The translations under genes were made by a program, and so were the position numbers. Of a DNA stretch of 64,000 nt, positions 35,095-44,410 are shown piece after piece; positions within the stretch are counted from its first letter, which is position 1, and each line of letters opens with the position of its first letter. Origin of the DNA: DSOI01 sp041394885 (GTDB lineage: Bacteria; Acidobacteriota; Terriglobia; Bryobacterales; Bryobacteraceae); the NCBI GenBank assembly GCA_041394885.1, contig JAWKHI010000002.1, positions 248,001 through 312,000 on the forward strand. Direction: 5' to 3'. Under the pieces are notes generated by a model, which ran no database searches, had not been told where the DNA came from, and was given only the letters and a program-made list of their open reading frames with translations.

Positions 35095-38052
35095 CTACTT
35101 GTAGCTCACCCAGACCGGCGATACCCAAACCACCTCGCCGTCCTGCTGCAGCCCCCGAATGTAGTAATAGCTCGTCTTTCCCTTTCCCGGCTCATTGTCT
35201 TTCCACCGGAACGAGACTTTGCTCTGATTGGGTTCGGACGAATAGACGTATTTGCCGTCCTTGACAATCCAGACTTTGGCGAACGGGCCGGTGCCCTCGA
35301 GTTTCACATCCAGTTCAATGGCGTCGTCCGAGGAAAAAGCATCGCCCATTAAATGCTTGCCTTTTCCAGCGTCATAGGCGATGAACTCGGCGTAGATGTC
35401 ATCGGTGGCGCCGTAGACGTGACGCTTCTGGAACGCGTCGAGCAACGATTCGCGGGTAAGATCGGTGGCTAGGATATTACAGTAACTCATGTGGGTAGAG
35501 ATATGATCTGAACTAGCCTGAAAGGCCATTTTGTAACCCATCTCCAACGCCAGGCTGACGAAGCCTTTTGGCTGCCATCCGCCGATAGAGTCAGCTTCCT
35601 TGTTGGTGCGGGGTGCATCCGGCATTTCGTAGTTCTGCCGGTCTCCCTGATAGATCTCGACGACTGGCTCCGATTGTGGGTCGTTGTCGCGCCAGTCGGT
35701 GCCCATGTTGGTTCCGGAGGTGTGCATCGCGGCGACGCCGTTGAACTTCTTCAGATAGTCGTAGAGCATCTGGGTGTCGGGTGCGCGAACCACCGGGTCC
35801 GGAGCGGTGATGGGGAGACGGGGAAGGGGCCGGACTCCGCGCTGCGCGAAAACGACGTTGCGGTGTCCTTCCGGGTAACGGACGCTGCGTTCGTAAGAAA
35901 ACATGGGGACGAACGAACCCTCGGTGTAGAACATGTCGGTGAGCTTCTGATTGATCCACCAACTGTACTCGCGGCCTCCGCCGTTGTCGTGATCGCAGCA
36001 ACCCACCCAGTCCATTCCAGCGGCGTCGAGCATGTAGCGCCACTGCTCGAGGAGAGATCCGTCGTTGCCGCCGTCGGCGGAAACTTCGCTGTGACGATGA
36101 AACTCGCCACGCACGATGCGGTACTTGCCATCCACTTTGGCGGCTCGCATCCGCTGCCAGACCTGCTTTTCGGCCATCTCCTCGTTGCCAAGGCCGCCGC
36201 GCGGCAGGCGAGCCGCGGCGCGGGCATCCAGCGCCCCCGATCCCGGTGGAAGCGTCACAGTGTTGAGCCAGAGATCGTTGTTGTACGGGTCGTCGACGAT
36301 GTCGGCGACATTGGCCGCACCGCGCCGCATCCGGTGAAACTCGCGCCGCCCATCGGCGGACCCGATGAGTAACACTTCACCACCGGTTTTCGAGACGATC
36401 GCCGGCCGGTTGTCGAGCAGGTTGTCGGAGTGCATCACATAGATGGGCCCAGTCCATTGCGATCCGTCGTAAGAACTCACCCACTCGGACCACGTTGTTC
36501 CAAGCGGATTCCACCAGATCGGATGGTTTGAGCGGAAGGCCATCCATAAGCGTCCGGATGCGTCCACCGTGAGCCGGGGATGACTGTTGCGCGGAGCCGT
36601 ATTGTTGGGTGTGGGGCGGCTCATCGCCCGGTTTTTCCAAGCGTCGGGCTGGGGCCGGATCCACTCGTCGCTCCTCGCCTGCCGCGCCTTGGAGTCCACG
36701 CGCTGCTCAGCGCCGCCGGGCGCGGCGTCGCCGGGGTCCGTGGCGGGCTCCACCACGCGGCCGTCGGGCTCCCAGCCGCGCATTCGAATGGCGCGCCCCT
36801 GATAGAGCGCCACTCCGGAGGACTCGTAGGCGCCGAAGTCCTTACCCCAGCGCATTCCACCTTCTTCATAGGCCATCCAAAGGCGGCCGGACGGTTCGTA
36901 TGCCAGAGAGGGGTAAGCCTGGTAAGTTGGCCCGGTTGCGCCCGGTGCTTCGATTCCCCACTTACCCTTGTCCCAGGTTCTGAGGAAGATATCGTAGTCG
37001 CCGTTTCGATAAGATTCGTACGCGACGGTGACACGGCCCTTGCCATCGGCGGCGATGGAAGGATTCCATTCGTTGCCTGCTGAGACAGAAACGGAAGATG
37101 CGCCCCTGAACCCATCCCCGTTCTGTACTGCCCAGTGGATCTCCGCTTTACCCTTGCGCCAAGCCTGCCAGGCGACATGTACGTTTCCGGCCGAATCGGT
37201 TGCCGCAACGGGAAAGACATCGGAACCGGCGTCGCGGGTAATCCGGATGGGAGATGCCGCGGTGGCTCCGTCAATGCGCCGCGCCCAAAGATCGAAATTC
37301 GGCGCGCCGGGCCGGCCCTGGTTGGCGGACCAAAACACCCAGGCTCGTCCGCGGCCGTCGACAGCGACGGCGGGGCGGTACAGGTCGCCGCCGGGCTCGC
37401 TGACCGCGATCGGGTCAGACCACCGTCCGCCGGATTGACGTCGCGCCCAGATCTGGTCACCCGGCGGCGTGGACGCGTAGGGCTCGAAGCTCGAGGGCCG
37501 CTCCCGCATGTTGGCGCGCAATTTGTTGTGCTCGGCGTGGTGCTGGAACTCCATCCAAGTCAGCCAGACCTCCCCGGACTTACCGGTCGCCGCGGCAGGG
37601 TAGTCCTGCTCGGCGGGACTGGTGGTCAAGGGAGAAGCGGGCGGCACGCGGTCAGCCATGACGCGGCCATTCAGATGGGTCACGGTCTTCCCGAACGGAA
37701 TGGCCGCTGTGTTGACAACGAACCCGCCCTGCGCCGTCTTGACCTCGATCGTGGTTTGATCACTCGCGGCGGTGAGCCATACGACGACGCCGTTAGCCGC
37801 GGGCCGCTGACGCGCATTGGCGCCGAAGAGGCGGATGGGATGAATGGCGCAACGCCAGGTGTTGCCATCGATTCCGTCATTCGCTTCGAATCGCCATGGT
37901 TCGATGGACCGAAGGGCTCCTCCGGTGACGTTGATCGAACCGTCCCACCTGGTGTCCACGGGATCACCGAGCCCAAGGATGAGGCGGACGCCGAAGTCCG
38001 CCGCGGGTAGCATCGCGGGTAGAGCGGCCAGGAACAAAAGAGAGAGACGCAT
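35095..38052 (-). CDS. Exported propeller + PHP-like metallohydrolase domain protein (copy 1)
   Basis: A 985-residue exported protein with a signal peptide (RLSLLFLAALPAMLPAA). Its first 600 residues hold repeated sialidase-like or Kelch-like strands (WLTWMEF, RAWVFWSANQG, NVHVAWQAWR, RLWMAYEEGG), which suggest a beta-propeller. The C-terminal 350 residues form a PHP-like metal-binding domain with GEFHRHSE (H652, H654), CDHDNGG, HTSGTNMGTDWRDND and SSDHISTH. A final beta domain ends WVSPVW. The substrate is unknown; PHP domains often cleave phosphoesters. It is paralogous to, and divergent from, the gene at 38094. TTG 38061 is an alternative start. Confidence 0.8.
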   Translation of the reverse strand: MRLSLLFLAALPAMLPAADFGVRLILGLGDPVDTRWDGSINVTGGALRSIEPWRFEANDGIDGNTWRCAIHPIRLFGANARQRPAANGVVVWLTAASDQTTIEVKTAQGGFVVNTAAIPFGKTVTHLNGRVMADRVPPASPLTTSPAEQDYPAAATGKSGEVWLTWMEFQHHAEHNKLRANMRERPSSFEPYASTPPGDQIWARRQSGGRWSDPIAVSEPGGDLYRPAVAVDGRGRAWVFWSANQGRPGAPNFDLWARRIDGATAASPIRITRDAGSDVFPVAATDSAGNVHVAWQAWRKGKAEIHWAVQNGDGFRGASSVSVSAGNEWNPSIAADGKGRVTVAYESYRNGDYDIFLRTWDKGKWGIEAPGATGPTYQAYPSLAYEPSGRLWMAYEEGGMRWGKDFGAYESSGVALYQGRAIRMRGWEPDGRVVEPATDPGDAAPGGAEQRVDSKARQARSDEWIRPQPDAWKNRAMSRPTPNNTAPRNSHPRLTVDASGRLWMAFRSNHPIWWNPLGTTWSEWVSSYDGSQWTGPIYVMHSDNLLDNRPAIVSKTGGEVLLIGSADGRREFHRMRRGAANVADIVDDPYNNDLWLNTVTLPPGSGALDARAAARLPRGGLGNEEMAEKQVWQRMRAAKVDGKYRIVRGEFHRHSEVSADGGNDGSLLEQWRYMLDAAGMDWVGCCDHDNGGGREYSWWINQKLTDMFYTEGSFVPMFSYERSVRYPEGHRNVVFAQRGVRPLPRLPITAPDPVVRAPDTQMLYDYLKKFNGVAAMHTSGTNMGTDWRDNDPQSEPVVEIYQGDRQNYEMPDAPRTNKEADSIGGWQPKGFVSLALEMGYKMAFQASSDHISTHMSYCNILATDLTRESLLDAFQKRHVYGATDDIYAEFIAYDAGKGKHLMGDAFSSDDAIELDVKLEGTGPFAKVWIVKDGKYVYSSEPNQSKVSFRWKDNEPGKGKTSYYYIRGLQQDGEVVWVSPVWVSYK

Positions 38053-38065
38053 GCGGTTCAAAATT

Positions 38066-38080
38066 TACCACATCGTGGTA
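38066..38080. promoter_or_regulatory. Dyad operator between two divergent propeller/PHP genes
   Basis: A perfect dyad TACCAC-ATC-GTGGTA sits in the 41-base gap. It overlaps the minus-strand -10-like box TAAATT (38062-38067) and the plus-strand box TACCAT (38079-38084). Each box is 9 bases from its ATG (38052 and 38094). One bound regulator could control both genes. Confidence 0.5.
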
Positions 38081-38093
38081 CCATGGGCGCGCT

Positions 38094-40922
38094 ATGCGTC
38101 GTACTGTAATGCTCGCTGTTCTGATCGTGCTCGGAGTAGTCTTCGTGATTCGCCGCGATTCGGCCTCGTTCGCGCAAGTGACGCGCCCACAGCCCGCGCC
38201 CGCGGCGGCGGACCTCCAGTCGGTAACCTTGATTTTCGGATCCAAGGATGCGGAACCGTCAAAATGGGACGGATCCGTTACGATTTCGAGTGGATCCATC
38301 GAGCGAATCGCCGGATATCATTTTGACGAGAAATCGCGCGTGCTTCCCGGCAATCGATGGGAGTGTTCCACGCGGAAGTGGGGCGTGTACTCCGGTGGCA
38401 TGCATCCCAACGAGAAGCCGCAGCCGCAGCCGACGCCGAATGAGACTTGCGGAGTGACGATCGAGTTCCGCGCTCCGGCCGATGCGGAGCTGAAGGTGAC
38501 GGTGCCCAAGGGTGACTTTTCGTTCCGGCCCATGGATGTTCCTTCTGACGAGGGCATCTTTCCGCTGCAAGCGAGCGTGGAGATCACGCGCACGCCCGTG
38601 GTCCGGCAAGTGACCGACGAGGAGTACGAAGACGACTATCCGGCGATCGCGGCCGCGGGCGGCAAAGTGTGGATGGCGTGGGTGGCATACAAGGATCAGT
38701 CCGATCGCGTCTTCCTGCGGAGTTATGAGAACGGGCAATGGGGCGCGCGTGGCACTGTTACGGAGAAGCCAGGAGACCTCTTCGGGGTCGCGGTGGTGGT
38801 AATCGGCGGCAAACCCTTCGTGATGTGGAGCGAACGGGAGGGATCATCCTGGCAGTTGAAGGGCCGCAGCCCGGGCGGCGCGGTAGAGACGATTACCAGC
38901 GGGGAAGGGAACAACCTGTTCCACAAGGCAGTGGCTGATTCCCAGGGGCGCGTGCATGTCACCTGGCAGAGCGCGCGAAAGTCGAGGAGCGACATCTACT
39001 ACCGCCGGCGAGAGGCGAATGGCCGATGGGGCGCTGAGATGATGTTGAGCGATCCCTCGCGCCACGCACGCGCCAATGACTGGCAGCCGGCGGTCACTGT
39101 GCTGCGCAATGGTACGGCGGTGGTGGCCTGGGATGGGTATGGGAGAGAAAGTTATAACATCTATCTACGCCGCGTGACCGGCGCGGCTGCCGGGCCGATC
39201 GTGGCCGTGACCGATTCGCCCCGATTCCATGCCCACGCGTCGGTTGCGGCTGATAATCAGGACCGGGTATGGGTGGCGTGGGACGAAGCGCCCGATAACT
39301 GGGGCAAGGACACCGGGTTTCTGCTAGCGGGCGGATCCGGTCTCTACGAGGCACGCCGGATCGGCGTAGCTGTGTATGAGGGCAGCCGGCGCTTGGCTCC
39401 GCTGCAGCAGCCGGATGAGGCCATGCCGTGGGGCTTCCGGAGATTCACGCAGCAGCCGCGTCTGGTGTCGGGTTCCAACGGCCGCGTATGGCTGTTCTTC
39501 CGTCCCAGAAACGGAACTAAACTGCCCACCACCCTCTGGGCGGCGGGCGGACGATGGGAGGCCTTCGCTACTTACTATGGCGGATCGCGTTGGGCGGAGC
39601 CGATCGTTTTGCCGGAAACGACGGGACGCAATGGGGGCGAGATCGCGGCTGCGTCCGGGGAAGGCGGTGTGTTCGCAGCGGTGGTTTCCGATCACCGGCT
39701 CTGGGGCGGCCCTAACTTCGGAAACTATCCGGGTAACAACGACATCATGTTCCTGCGGATGGATGATAAGGAACCGGCGACGGCGCAACTGGCTCCGCTG
39801 CCGCCGGAAGGTCCGGCACGCGGGCCTGTGGAGCCGCGAGAGCGGGAGCAGATCGCCGCCTTGCGAAGGCACGCGATTACGGCCGGCGGGCGGATCTATC
39901 ACGTCTACCGCGGGGACATGCATCGGCATACGGAAATCTCGATGGATGGAGCGGGCGACGGTACACTGGTTGACGCCTACCGGTACGCGATCGACGCGGC
40001 CGGCATGGATTACCTGGCGGTCACCGATCATCAGTCCGGCCAGATCAGCGCGGAGTACTCCGACTATACGTGGTGGCGCTTGCAGAAATCGGCGGACATG
40101 TTTCATACACCGGGATTCTTCACTGGTCTGTTCGGAACTGAGCGGAGCTTGAGTTACCCCAACGGCCATCGGAACCTGATCTTCGCCAAACGCGGCGTCC
40201 CCATTTTTCACATCACCGCCGAGGAGCGCAACAATAGCACGGGACCGGTGCTGTATCCGCAGCTACGGAAATTCAACGGCATCGCGACTTCGCACACTTC
40301 GCACACAAACATGGGAACCGATTGGCGCGACAACGATCCCGACCTCGAGCCGATCGTGGAGATCTATCAGGGCGCACGGACCAGCGCGGAGCAGGAAGGT
40401 GCGCCCCTGTCGCCCACCGGGAAACGGACCGAACTGTGGGCCGGGGGCTACCGGCCACTCGGTTTCGTTTCCAACGCCTGGGCGAAAGGTTATAAGTTAG
40501 GCGTACAGGCATCGTCGGATCATGTTTCCACTCACACTTCGTATGCGGCCATCATTGCCGAGAACGGCACCCGGGAAGCCCTGCTCGACGCGATGCGCAA
40601 GCGTCACACCTACGCGGCGACATCCAATATCCTGATGGACTATCGGGTTTCGGTAGACGGCAAGACTTATCTCCAGGGAGACATCGTGGAGGCAAGCGCC
40701 GCGCCGGAGCTACAGGCGCGCATCGTGGGCACGGCCGCACTCAAGGAGGTGGTTGTGATGCGAGACAACAAAGTGATCTACTCGAACCAGCCGGCCGGCG
40801 AAACCTACGACCTGCGTTTTCGAGAGAACGAAACGCTGTCCGGAGAGCACTTCTACTACGTGCGCGCGGAGCAGCGGAATGGCCATGTGGCCTGGTCTTC
40901 GCCGGTCTGGGTGAAGCGGTAG
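38094..40922 (+). CDS. Exported propeller + PHP-like metallohydrolase domain protein (copy 2)
   Basis: A 942-residue paralogue of the divergent neighbour. A signal anchor (LAVLIVLGVVFVI) is followed by propeller-like repeats (KVWMAWVAYKDQSD, RVHVTWQSARKS, RVWVAWDEAPDN). The PHP-like domain has GDMHRHTE (H610, H612), VTDHQSGQ, HTSHTNMGTDWRDND and SSDHVSTHTS. A beta end follows with FYYVRAEQRNGHVAW and SPVWVKR. The metal residues match copy 1 almost one for one, while the propeller half has diverged. This suggests an old inverted duplication with a shared catalytic step and different binding surfaces. Confidence 0.8.
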   Translation: MRRTVMLAVLIVLGVVFVIRRDSASFAQVTRPQPAPAAADLQSVTLIFGSKDAEPSKWDGSVTISSGSIERIAGYHFDEKSRVLPGNRWECSTRKWGVYSGGMHPNEKPQPQPTPNETCGVTIEFRAPADAELKVTVPKGDFSFRPMDVPSDEGIFPLQASVEITRTPVVRQVTDEEYEDDYPAIAAAGGKVWMAWVAYKDQSDRVFLRSYENGQWGARGTVTEKPGDLFGVAVVVIGGKPFVMWSEREGSSWQLKGRSPGGAVETITSGEGNNLFHKAVADSQGRVHVTWQSARKSRSDIYYRRREANGRWGAEMMLSDPSRHARANDWQPAVTVLRNGTAVVAWDGYGRESYNIYLRRVTGAAAGPIVAVTDSPRFHAHASVAADNQDRVWVAWDEAPDNWGKDTGFLLAGGSGLYEARRIGVAVYEGSRRLAPLQQPDEAMPWGFRRFTQQPRLVSGSNGRVWLFFRPRNGTKLPTTLWAAGGRWEAFATYYGGSRWAEPIVLPETTGRNGGEIAAASGEGGVFAAVVSDHRLWGGPNFGNYPGNNDIMFLRMDDKEPATAQLAPLPPEGPARGPVEPREREQIAALRRHAITAGGRIYHVYRGDMHRHTEISMDGAGDGTLVDAYRYAIDAAGMDYLAVTDHQSGQISAEYSDYTWWRLQKSADMFHTPGFFTGLFGTERSLSYPNGHRNLIFAKRGVPIFHITAEERNNSTGPVLYPQLRKFNGIATSHTSHTNMGTDWRDNDPDLEPIVEIYQGARTSAEQEGAPLSPTGKRTELWAGGYRPLGFVSNAWAKGYKLGVQASSDHVSTHTSYAAIIAENGTREALLDAMRKRHTYAATSNILMDYRVSVDGKTYLQGDIVEASAAPELQARIVGTAALKEVVVMRDNKVIYSNQPAGETYDLRFRENETLSGEHFYYVRAEQRNGHVAWSSPVWVKR

Positions 40923-40937
40923 CGGAAGGGCGGCAAG

Positions 40938-41642
40938 TCAAAGGTGATGCCAGACGCCTTGTTCGCCGTGCTCGTCTTCTGTATGTTGCCTCGGCGATAG
41001 CAGGCGTCCGGCGGCGTCGCGTCCGCCCAAGCCGAAGGCGAGGCTTGCTGCAAGAGCCGATCCGCCCACGCCGATGATGAAGGCCGCGAGAAAGACGTGC
41101 CGGGCGAAGTCGAGCGTGTCGGCAGCGACAACGATTGTTGCGAACGAAATGGCGACTCGAACCGCGCCACCCCAACGCCTGGGATAGGGCAACCCCTCGT
41201 TTAACGCCCAGACCAAGGTATGCCGCCCCAGGAATCGCGCGAGCCAGAAGCCGGCCATGAGCAGCACGCCCGCGATCACCAGTTTCGGAAGCAGAAAGAC
41301 GGCTGTGCTGACGATTTCGGTGGTGAGGCTGGTTCCGAACACATCCACGGCACTGAGTGCACCGGCGAACAGGATCAACCAATATGCAGAGGCAGAGAGT
41401 AACTCTCCCGGCGGGCGTTCTCCGTAACGTCCCATCATCGCCTGCAATCCGGATTCAGAAAGAAATCGCCCCAGCGCCGCGGCGGTGAAGATCCTTCGGA
41501 TTGCCCATCGCACCACGCACGCGACGATCCATGCTCCGAACAGCACCACCGTGGCGGCAAGAAACGACGGCAGCAGAACCGTAGCCTGCTGATAGATGCG
41601 GTCCGTGGTGTTTTGCAGAATGTCTTCAATAGTGCGGAACAT
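40938..41642 (-). CDS. Mechanosensitive channel-like membrane protein (conserved TM helix repeats)
   Basis: A 234-residue protein with about five hydrophobic segments and two copies of the conserved TM-helix repeat seen in small mechanosensitive channel relatives, for example LPSFLAATVVLFGAWIVA and LPKLVIAGVLLMAGFWLARF. The end carries a Gly/Ala-rich pore-like helix (GVGGSALAASLAFGLGGRDA). The cytoplasmic MscS beta domain is lacking. It would open under osmotic downshock (inference). It is the last gene of a minus-strand run, 6 bases after a glycosyltransferase. Confidence 0.75.
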   Translation of the reverse strand: MFRTIEDILQNTTDRIYQQATVLLPSFLAATVVLFGAWIVACVVRWAIRRIFTAAALGRFLSESGLQAMMGRYGERPPGELLSASAYWLILFAGALSAVDVFGTSLTTEIVSTAVFLLPKLVIAGVLLMAGFWLARFLGRHTLVWALNEGLPYPRRWGGAVRVAISFATIVVAADTLDFARHVFLAAFIIGVGGSALAASLAFGLGGRDAAGRLLSPRQHTEDEHGEQGVWHHL

Positions 41643-41648
41643 GACGAA

Positions 41649-43010
41649 TCACCTCGATACGGGAGTAGCCTCCGGAACCCGGGGTTGCCGCGAATCGCGG
41701 CTGGCGGCGGCAGACTCGCGTGAGCCCGGCGTCTGGGGCCATAGCTCGAGCAAGTAACGTTTCTGCCGCTCGAAAGCGAGGCAGAGATCTTCCATGCGCG
41801 CCTCGAATTGGGCAGCGTCCATGTCTCGTGCTTCCAGGACGAAGGAAGCTACCCTGCCGAAGTAGAGCGGTGTGAAGGATCGCATCAAAAGACTCCGCTC
41901 GGCGTGCGCGGTGTGGAAGGCAACGGCGAATTCGTAGACAATCCGTGTCCACAGGTTGTCATCGAGACGAAACGTCGACACCGCGGCGGGGGTGGCCGCC
42001 ATCCGCGCCAGACGGCCGACTTCGGCCAGGGTGTCCGGGCGGAGCGCATGATCCCAAATGTCGGGAGCCAGTTCGGCGTATCCGATCCGGAAATGTTCGA
42101 GCAGACGTTCCAGATTCACGCTGATCGGTTCCAGGCCCACGTCGAAGCGGAATCCGAACACGTCCACGGCGCGGCTGCCGGTTCGCTCCCGCCACTCCGG
42201 TTCGTACTGTTCCATCAGCGTGAACAGGCTACCCAGGACCTGCTGGAACATGGCGCTGAGGTCGGATCCAGGATCCTTGGCGTCGTGCAGTTTGGCGCCG
42301 AGAAAACTCTGGCAGATCCGGAAGCCTTCGGCCACGGCGATGGTGGTCATCCAGATGTCGATGCCGAAACGGGCAACGTCGGTCTCCCAGTCCCCGCGCG
42401 TAAGATACCGGTTCACCAAATCCGGCCCGATGCCGAAGTCTCCGCCAATTGGCTGACGGATGCTTTGCCCATAAAGAGCGCGAGTTAGAGGATAGATGAT
42501 ACTGTTCGTGATGGTGCCGTCGAACTTATGACGGTGGTAATAAGGCGCGACGAAGTCGAATCCGCCGAAAAGAATGGGCCGGACCAGAAGATCGATCCAC
42601 TCGGGTGTGATGGACCGCAGATCCGAATCAACCACCACGCACGCCTTGGCCTTCAACTCGGCCGCCATCCCGAAGATCAGCCGGAACGCGCTGCCTTTCC
42701 CCGGGATGCCGTGATAGGGAAACGACAGCCGGTGGACCCCTTTGAGCGGCGTTGAAAGCAGCAGAAGGTGTTGATCCTCGATGCGTGCGTCGAGCACTGC
42801 GTCCCGAGTGCCGTCTTTCGACCCTCCATCGGAGTTTACGATTACGCCGTTGAATTGAGGAAAGTACTTGACTAGGCCGGCGTGTGCGGCGCGAACCACG
42901 TGGCCAATCGTACGTGCATTGTTGTAACTCGGTATTCCGATCACGATGTCGGCGGACTGGATCCGTCCGAGAGAGTCGCGCGCCTCTGCGGGAAGATTGG
43001 TCACGCTCAT
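41649..43010 (-). CDS. GT-A family glycosyltransferase
   Basis: A 453-residue soluble glycosyltransferase with a GT-A N-terminal domain: IGIPSYNNARTI for nucleotide-sugar binding, VVVDSDLRSITPEW with the metal-binding DxD, and IRQPIGGDFG later. A helical C-terminal half of about 200 residues follows. The overall design is close to the GT81-like protein encoded just upstream, so both may use phosphoglycerate or a related acceptor, but the product cannot be read. The gene lies 13 bases after the GT81-like gene. Confidence 0.82.
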   Translation of the reverse strand: MSVTNLPAEARDSLGRIQSADIVIGIPSYNNARTIGHVVRAAHAGLVKYFPQFNGVIVNSDGGSKDGTRDAVLDARIEDQHLLLLSTPLKGVHRLSFPYHGIPGKGSAFRLIFGMAAELKAKACVVVDSDLRSITPEWIDLLVRPILFGGFDFVAPYYHRHKFDGTITNSIIYPLTRALYGQSIRQPIGGDFGIGPDLVNRYLTRGDWETDVARFGIDIWMTTIAVAEGFRICQSFLGAKLHDAKDPGSDLSAMFQQVLGSLFTLMEQYEPEWRERTGSRAVDVFGFRFDVGLEPISVNLERLLEHFRIGYAELAPDIWDHALRPDTLAEVGRLARMAATPAAVSTFRLDDNLWTRIVYEFAVAFHTAHAERSLLMRSFTPLYFGRVASFVLEARDMDAAQFEARMEDLCLAFERQKRYLLELWPQTPGSRESAAASRDSRQPRVPEATPVSR

Positions 43011-43023
43011 CGGCAGCCCCGCC

Positions 43024-44253
43024 TCACGCCACGGCCGCCGCGACCGTTCTGTTGTCCTTCTCCACGGCGTCCAAAAGCTGATCGAAGAAGTCCGGAATCG
43101 CCGCGATCACGCGGTTCCAGTTCGGAATCAGCGGAAGTCCCAATGGATCTTCGAGATAGTCCTGCGCGGCCTGACGCAAGCTGTGCGCAAAGGTGGCCAC
43201 TGCCATTTCTTCGGTGTGCCGGTCAAAGCTCAATCCGTTTATCATTGCGTCGGCATAGTAACGGTTGATCGTGTCTTCGGCGAGACGTACGTAGCGCACT
43301 TCGAGGGTCTGGAACAGTTCGTGGGATACCACGATTCCTTCGCGCGCCACTGTCCGGAACAGCGACTTGGCGATGTCGCACGCCATCCGGTTCAGCCCGC
43401 GCTGGGGGTCATCCGGCGAGAGACCCTGATGTTTGTGCTCGTAGTTCTCCGCCACATCCACTTGGCATACTCGCGCTGTGGCCGTATTGCGGAACACTTC
43501 GGCGAGCACACCCACCTCGAGACCCCAATCGCCGGGAATCCGGTTGACGCGGGCGAGATTGGCGCGCATCGCGAATTCCCCGGCTAGCGGATACCGGAAG
43601 CTGTCGAGGAAGCGCAGGAACGGCAGCCCCGGCGCCAATGACTCCAGCGCGCGCACAACCGGAGTGACAAACAGACGCGTTACCCGTCCATGCATGCGGC
43701 TGGTGACGCGTGCGTAGTAGCCTTTACAGAATTCGAACGAGAGGTTCGGATTGGCCACGGGATAGCAGAGCCGGGCGAGTAGTTGCCGATCGTAGTTGAT
43801 GATGTCGCAATCGTGGAGCGCGATGACCTCACATTCGTTGCGAGCCAAAAGGTATCCGTAAGCCAGCCAGCAGGATCGGCCTTTACCGTCGGGTCCCGCC
43901 GATAGCCCTCTGGATTGGAGCAGTGAAAATAGGTCCTGAACGCGCGGGCCGTCCATCCAGAGAAAAGTCACGGGTTGTTTGAAGTTCTGAAAGAAGGCGC
44001 GGGCCCGATCGAATTGCGGGCCGGTGCATCGTCCCAGCGCCACCACGTTTTCGCGGATGTACGGGACATCTTCCAGCTGTTTCACGATACCGGCCATTGC
44101 CGGCGTCTCGAACTCACTGTAGAGGGCGGGGAGAACCAAGCCGATCGGAAGAGCTTGCGCGAAATGTCCCAACTCGGCTTCGAGTCTGTCCAGACTTCCG
44201 GAGGAGAGCCTGTGCAGAGTTGTGACCACGCCCGTTTGATAAAAATCCGCCAT
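43024..44253 (-). CDS. GT81-family glycosyltransferase, glucosyl-3-phosphoglycerate synthase-like
   Basis: A 409-residue retaining glycosyltransferase. GT81 landmarks are present: a DCD metal site in ALHDCDIINYD, and a basic phosphoglycerate-binding segment YYARVTSRMHGRVTRLFVTP with the tail GDWGLEVGVLAEV. Family members make glucosyl-3-phosphoglycerate, a precursor of the compatible solute glucosylglycerate. No GpgP-type phosphatase lies in the window. The start has a strong ribosome binding site (GAGAGGAG, 6 bases before the ATG). It heads a run with a second glycosyltransferase and a mechanosensitive channel-like gene. Confidence 0.8.
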   Translation of the reverse strand: MADFYQTGVVTTLHRLSSGSLDRLEAELGHFAQALPIGLVLPALYSEFETPAMAGIVKQLEDVPYIRENVVALGRCTGPQFDRARAFFQNFKQPVTFLWMDGPRVQDLFSLLQSRGLSAGPDGKGRSCWLAYGYLLARNECEVIALHDCDIINYDRQLLARLCYPVANPNLSFEFCKGYYARVTSRMHGRVTRLFVTPVVRALESLAPGLPFLRFLDSFRYPLAGEFAMRANLARVNRIPGDWGLEVGVLAEVFRNTATARVCQVDVAENYEHKHQGLSPDDPQRGLNRMACDIAKSLFRTVAREGIVVSHELFQTLEVRYVRLAEDTINRYYADAMINGLSFDRHTEEMAVATFAHSLRQAAQDYLEDPLGLPLIPNWNRVIAAIPDFFDQLLDAVEKDNRTVAAAVA

Positions 44254-44383
44254 GACGGACTCCTCTCAGGGTGCGCGTTGCAATGATCTGGTTCCAGTAT
44301 GAACCCGCAATGAAGACCATTCAAGGGAAAAATCGATGCAAGCGCGCGGCGGCGCTGGTCTGGCAGTGGCGCCCGGCACGGGC

Positions 44384-44389
44384 TATACT
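44384..44389 (+). promoter_or_regulatory. -10 box (TATACT) of the PRC-barrel gene
   Basis: TATACT with CTGGCA 18 bases upstream as a possible -35 box. The start codon is 21 bases downstream, a normal leader length. Confidence 0.4.
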
Positions 44390-44410
44390 GGACTCCGCGA
44401 GCCAACTGCA

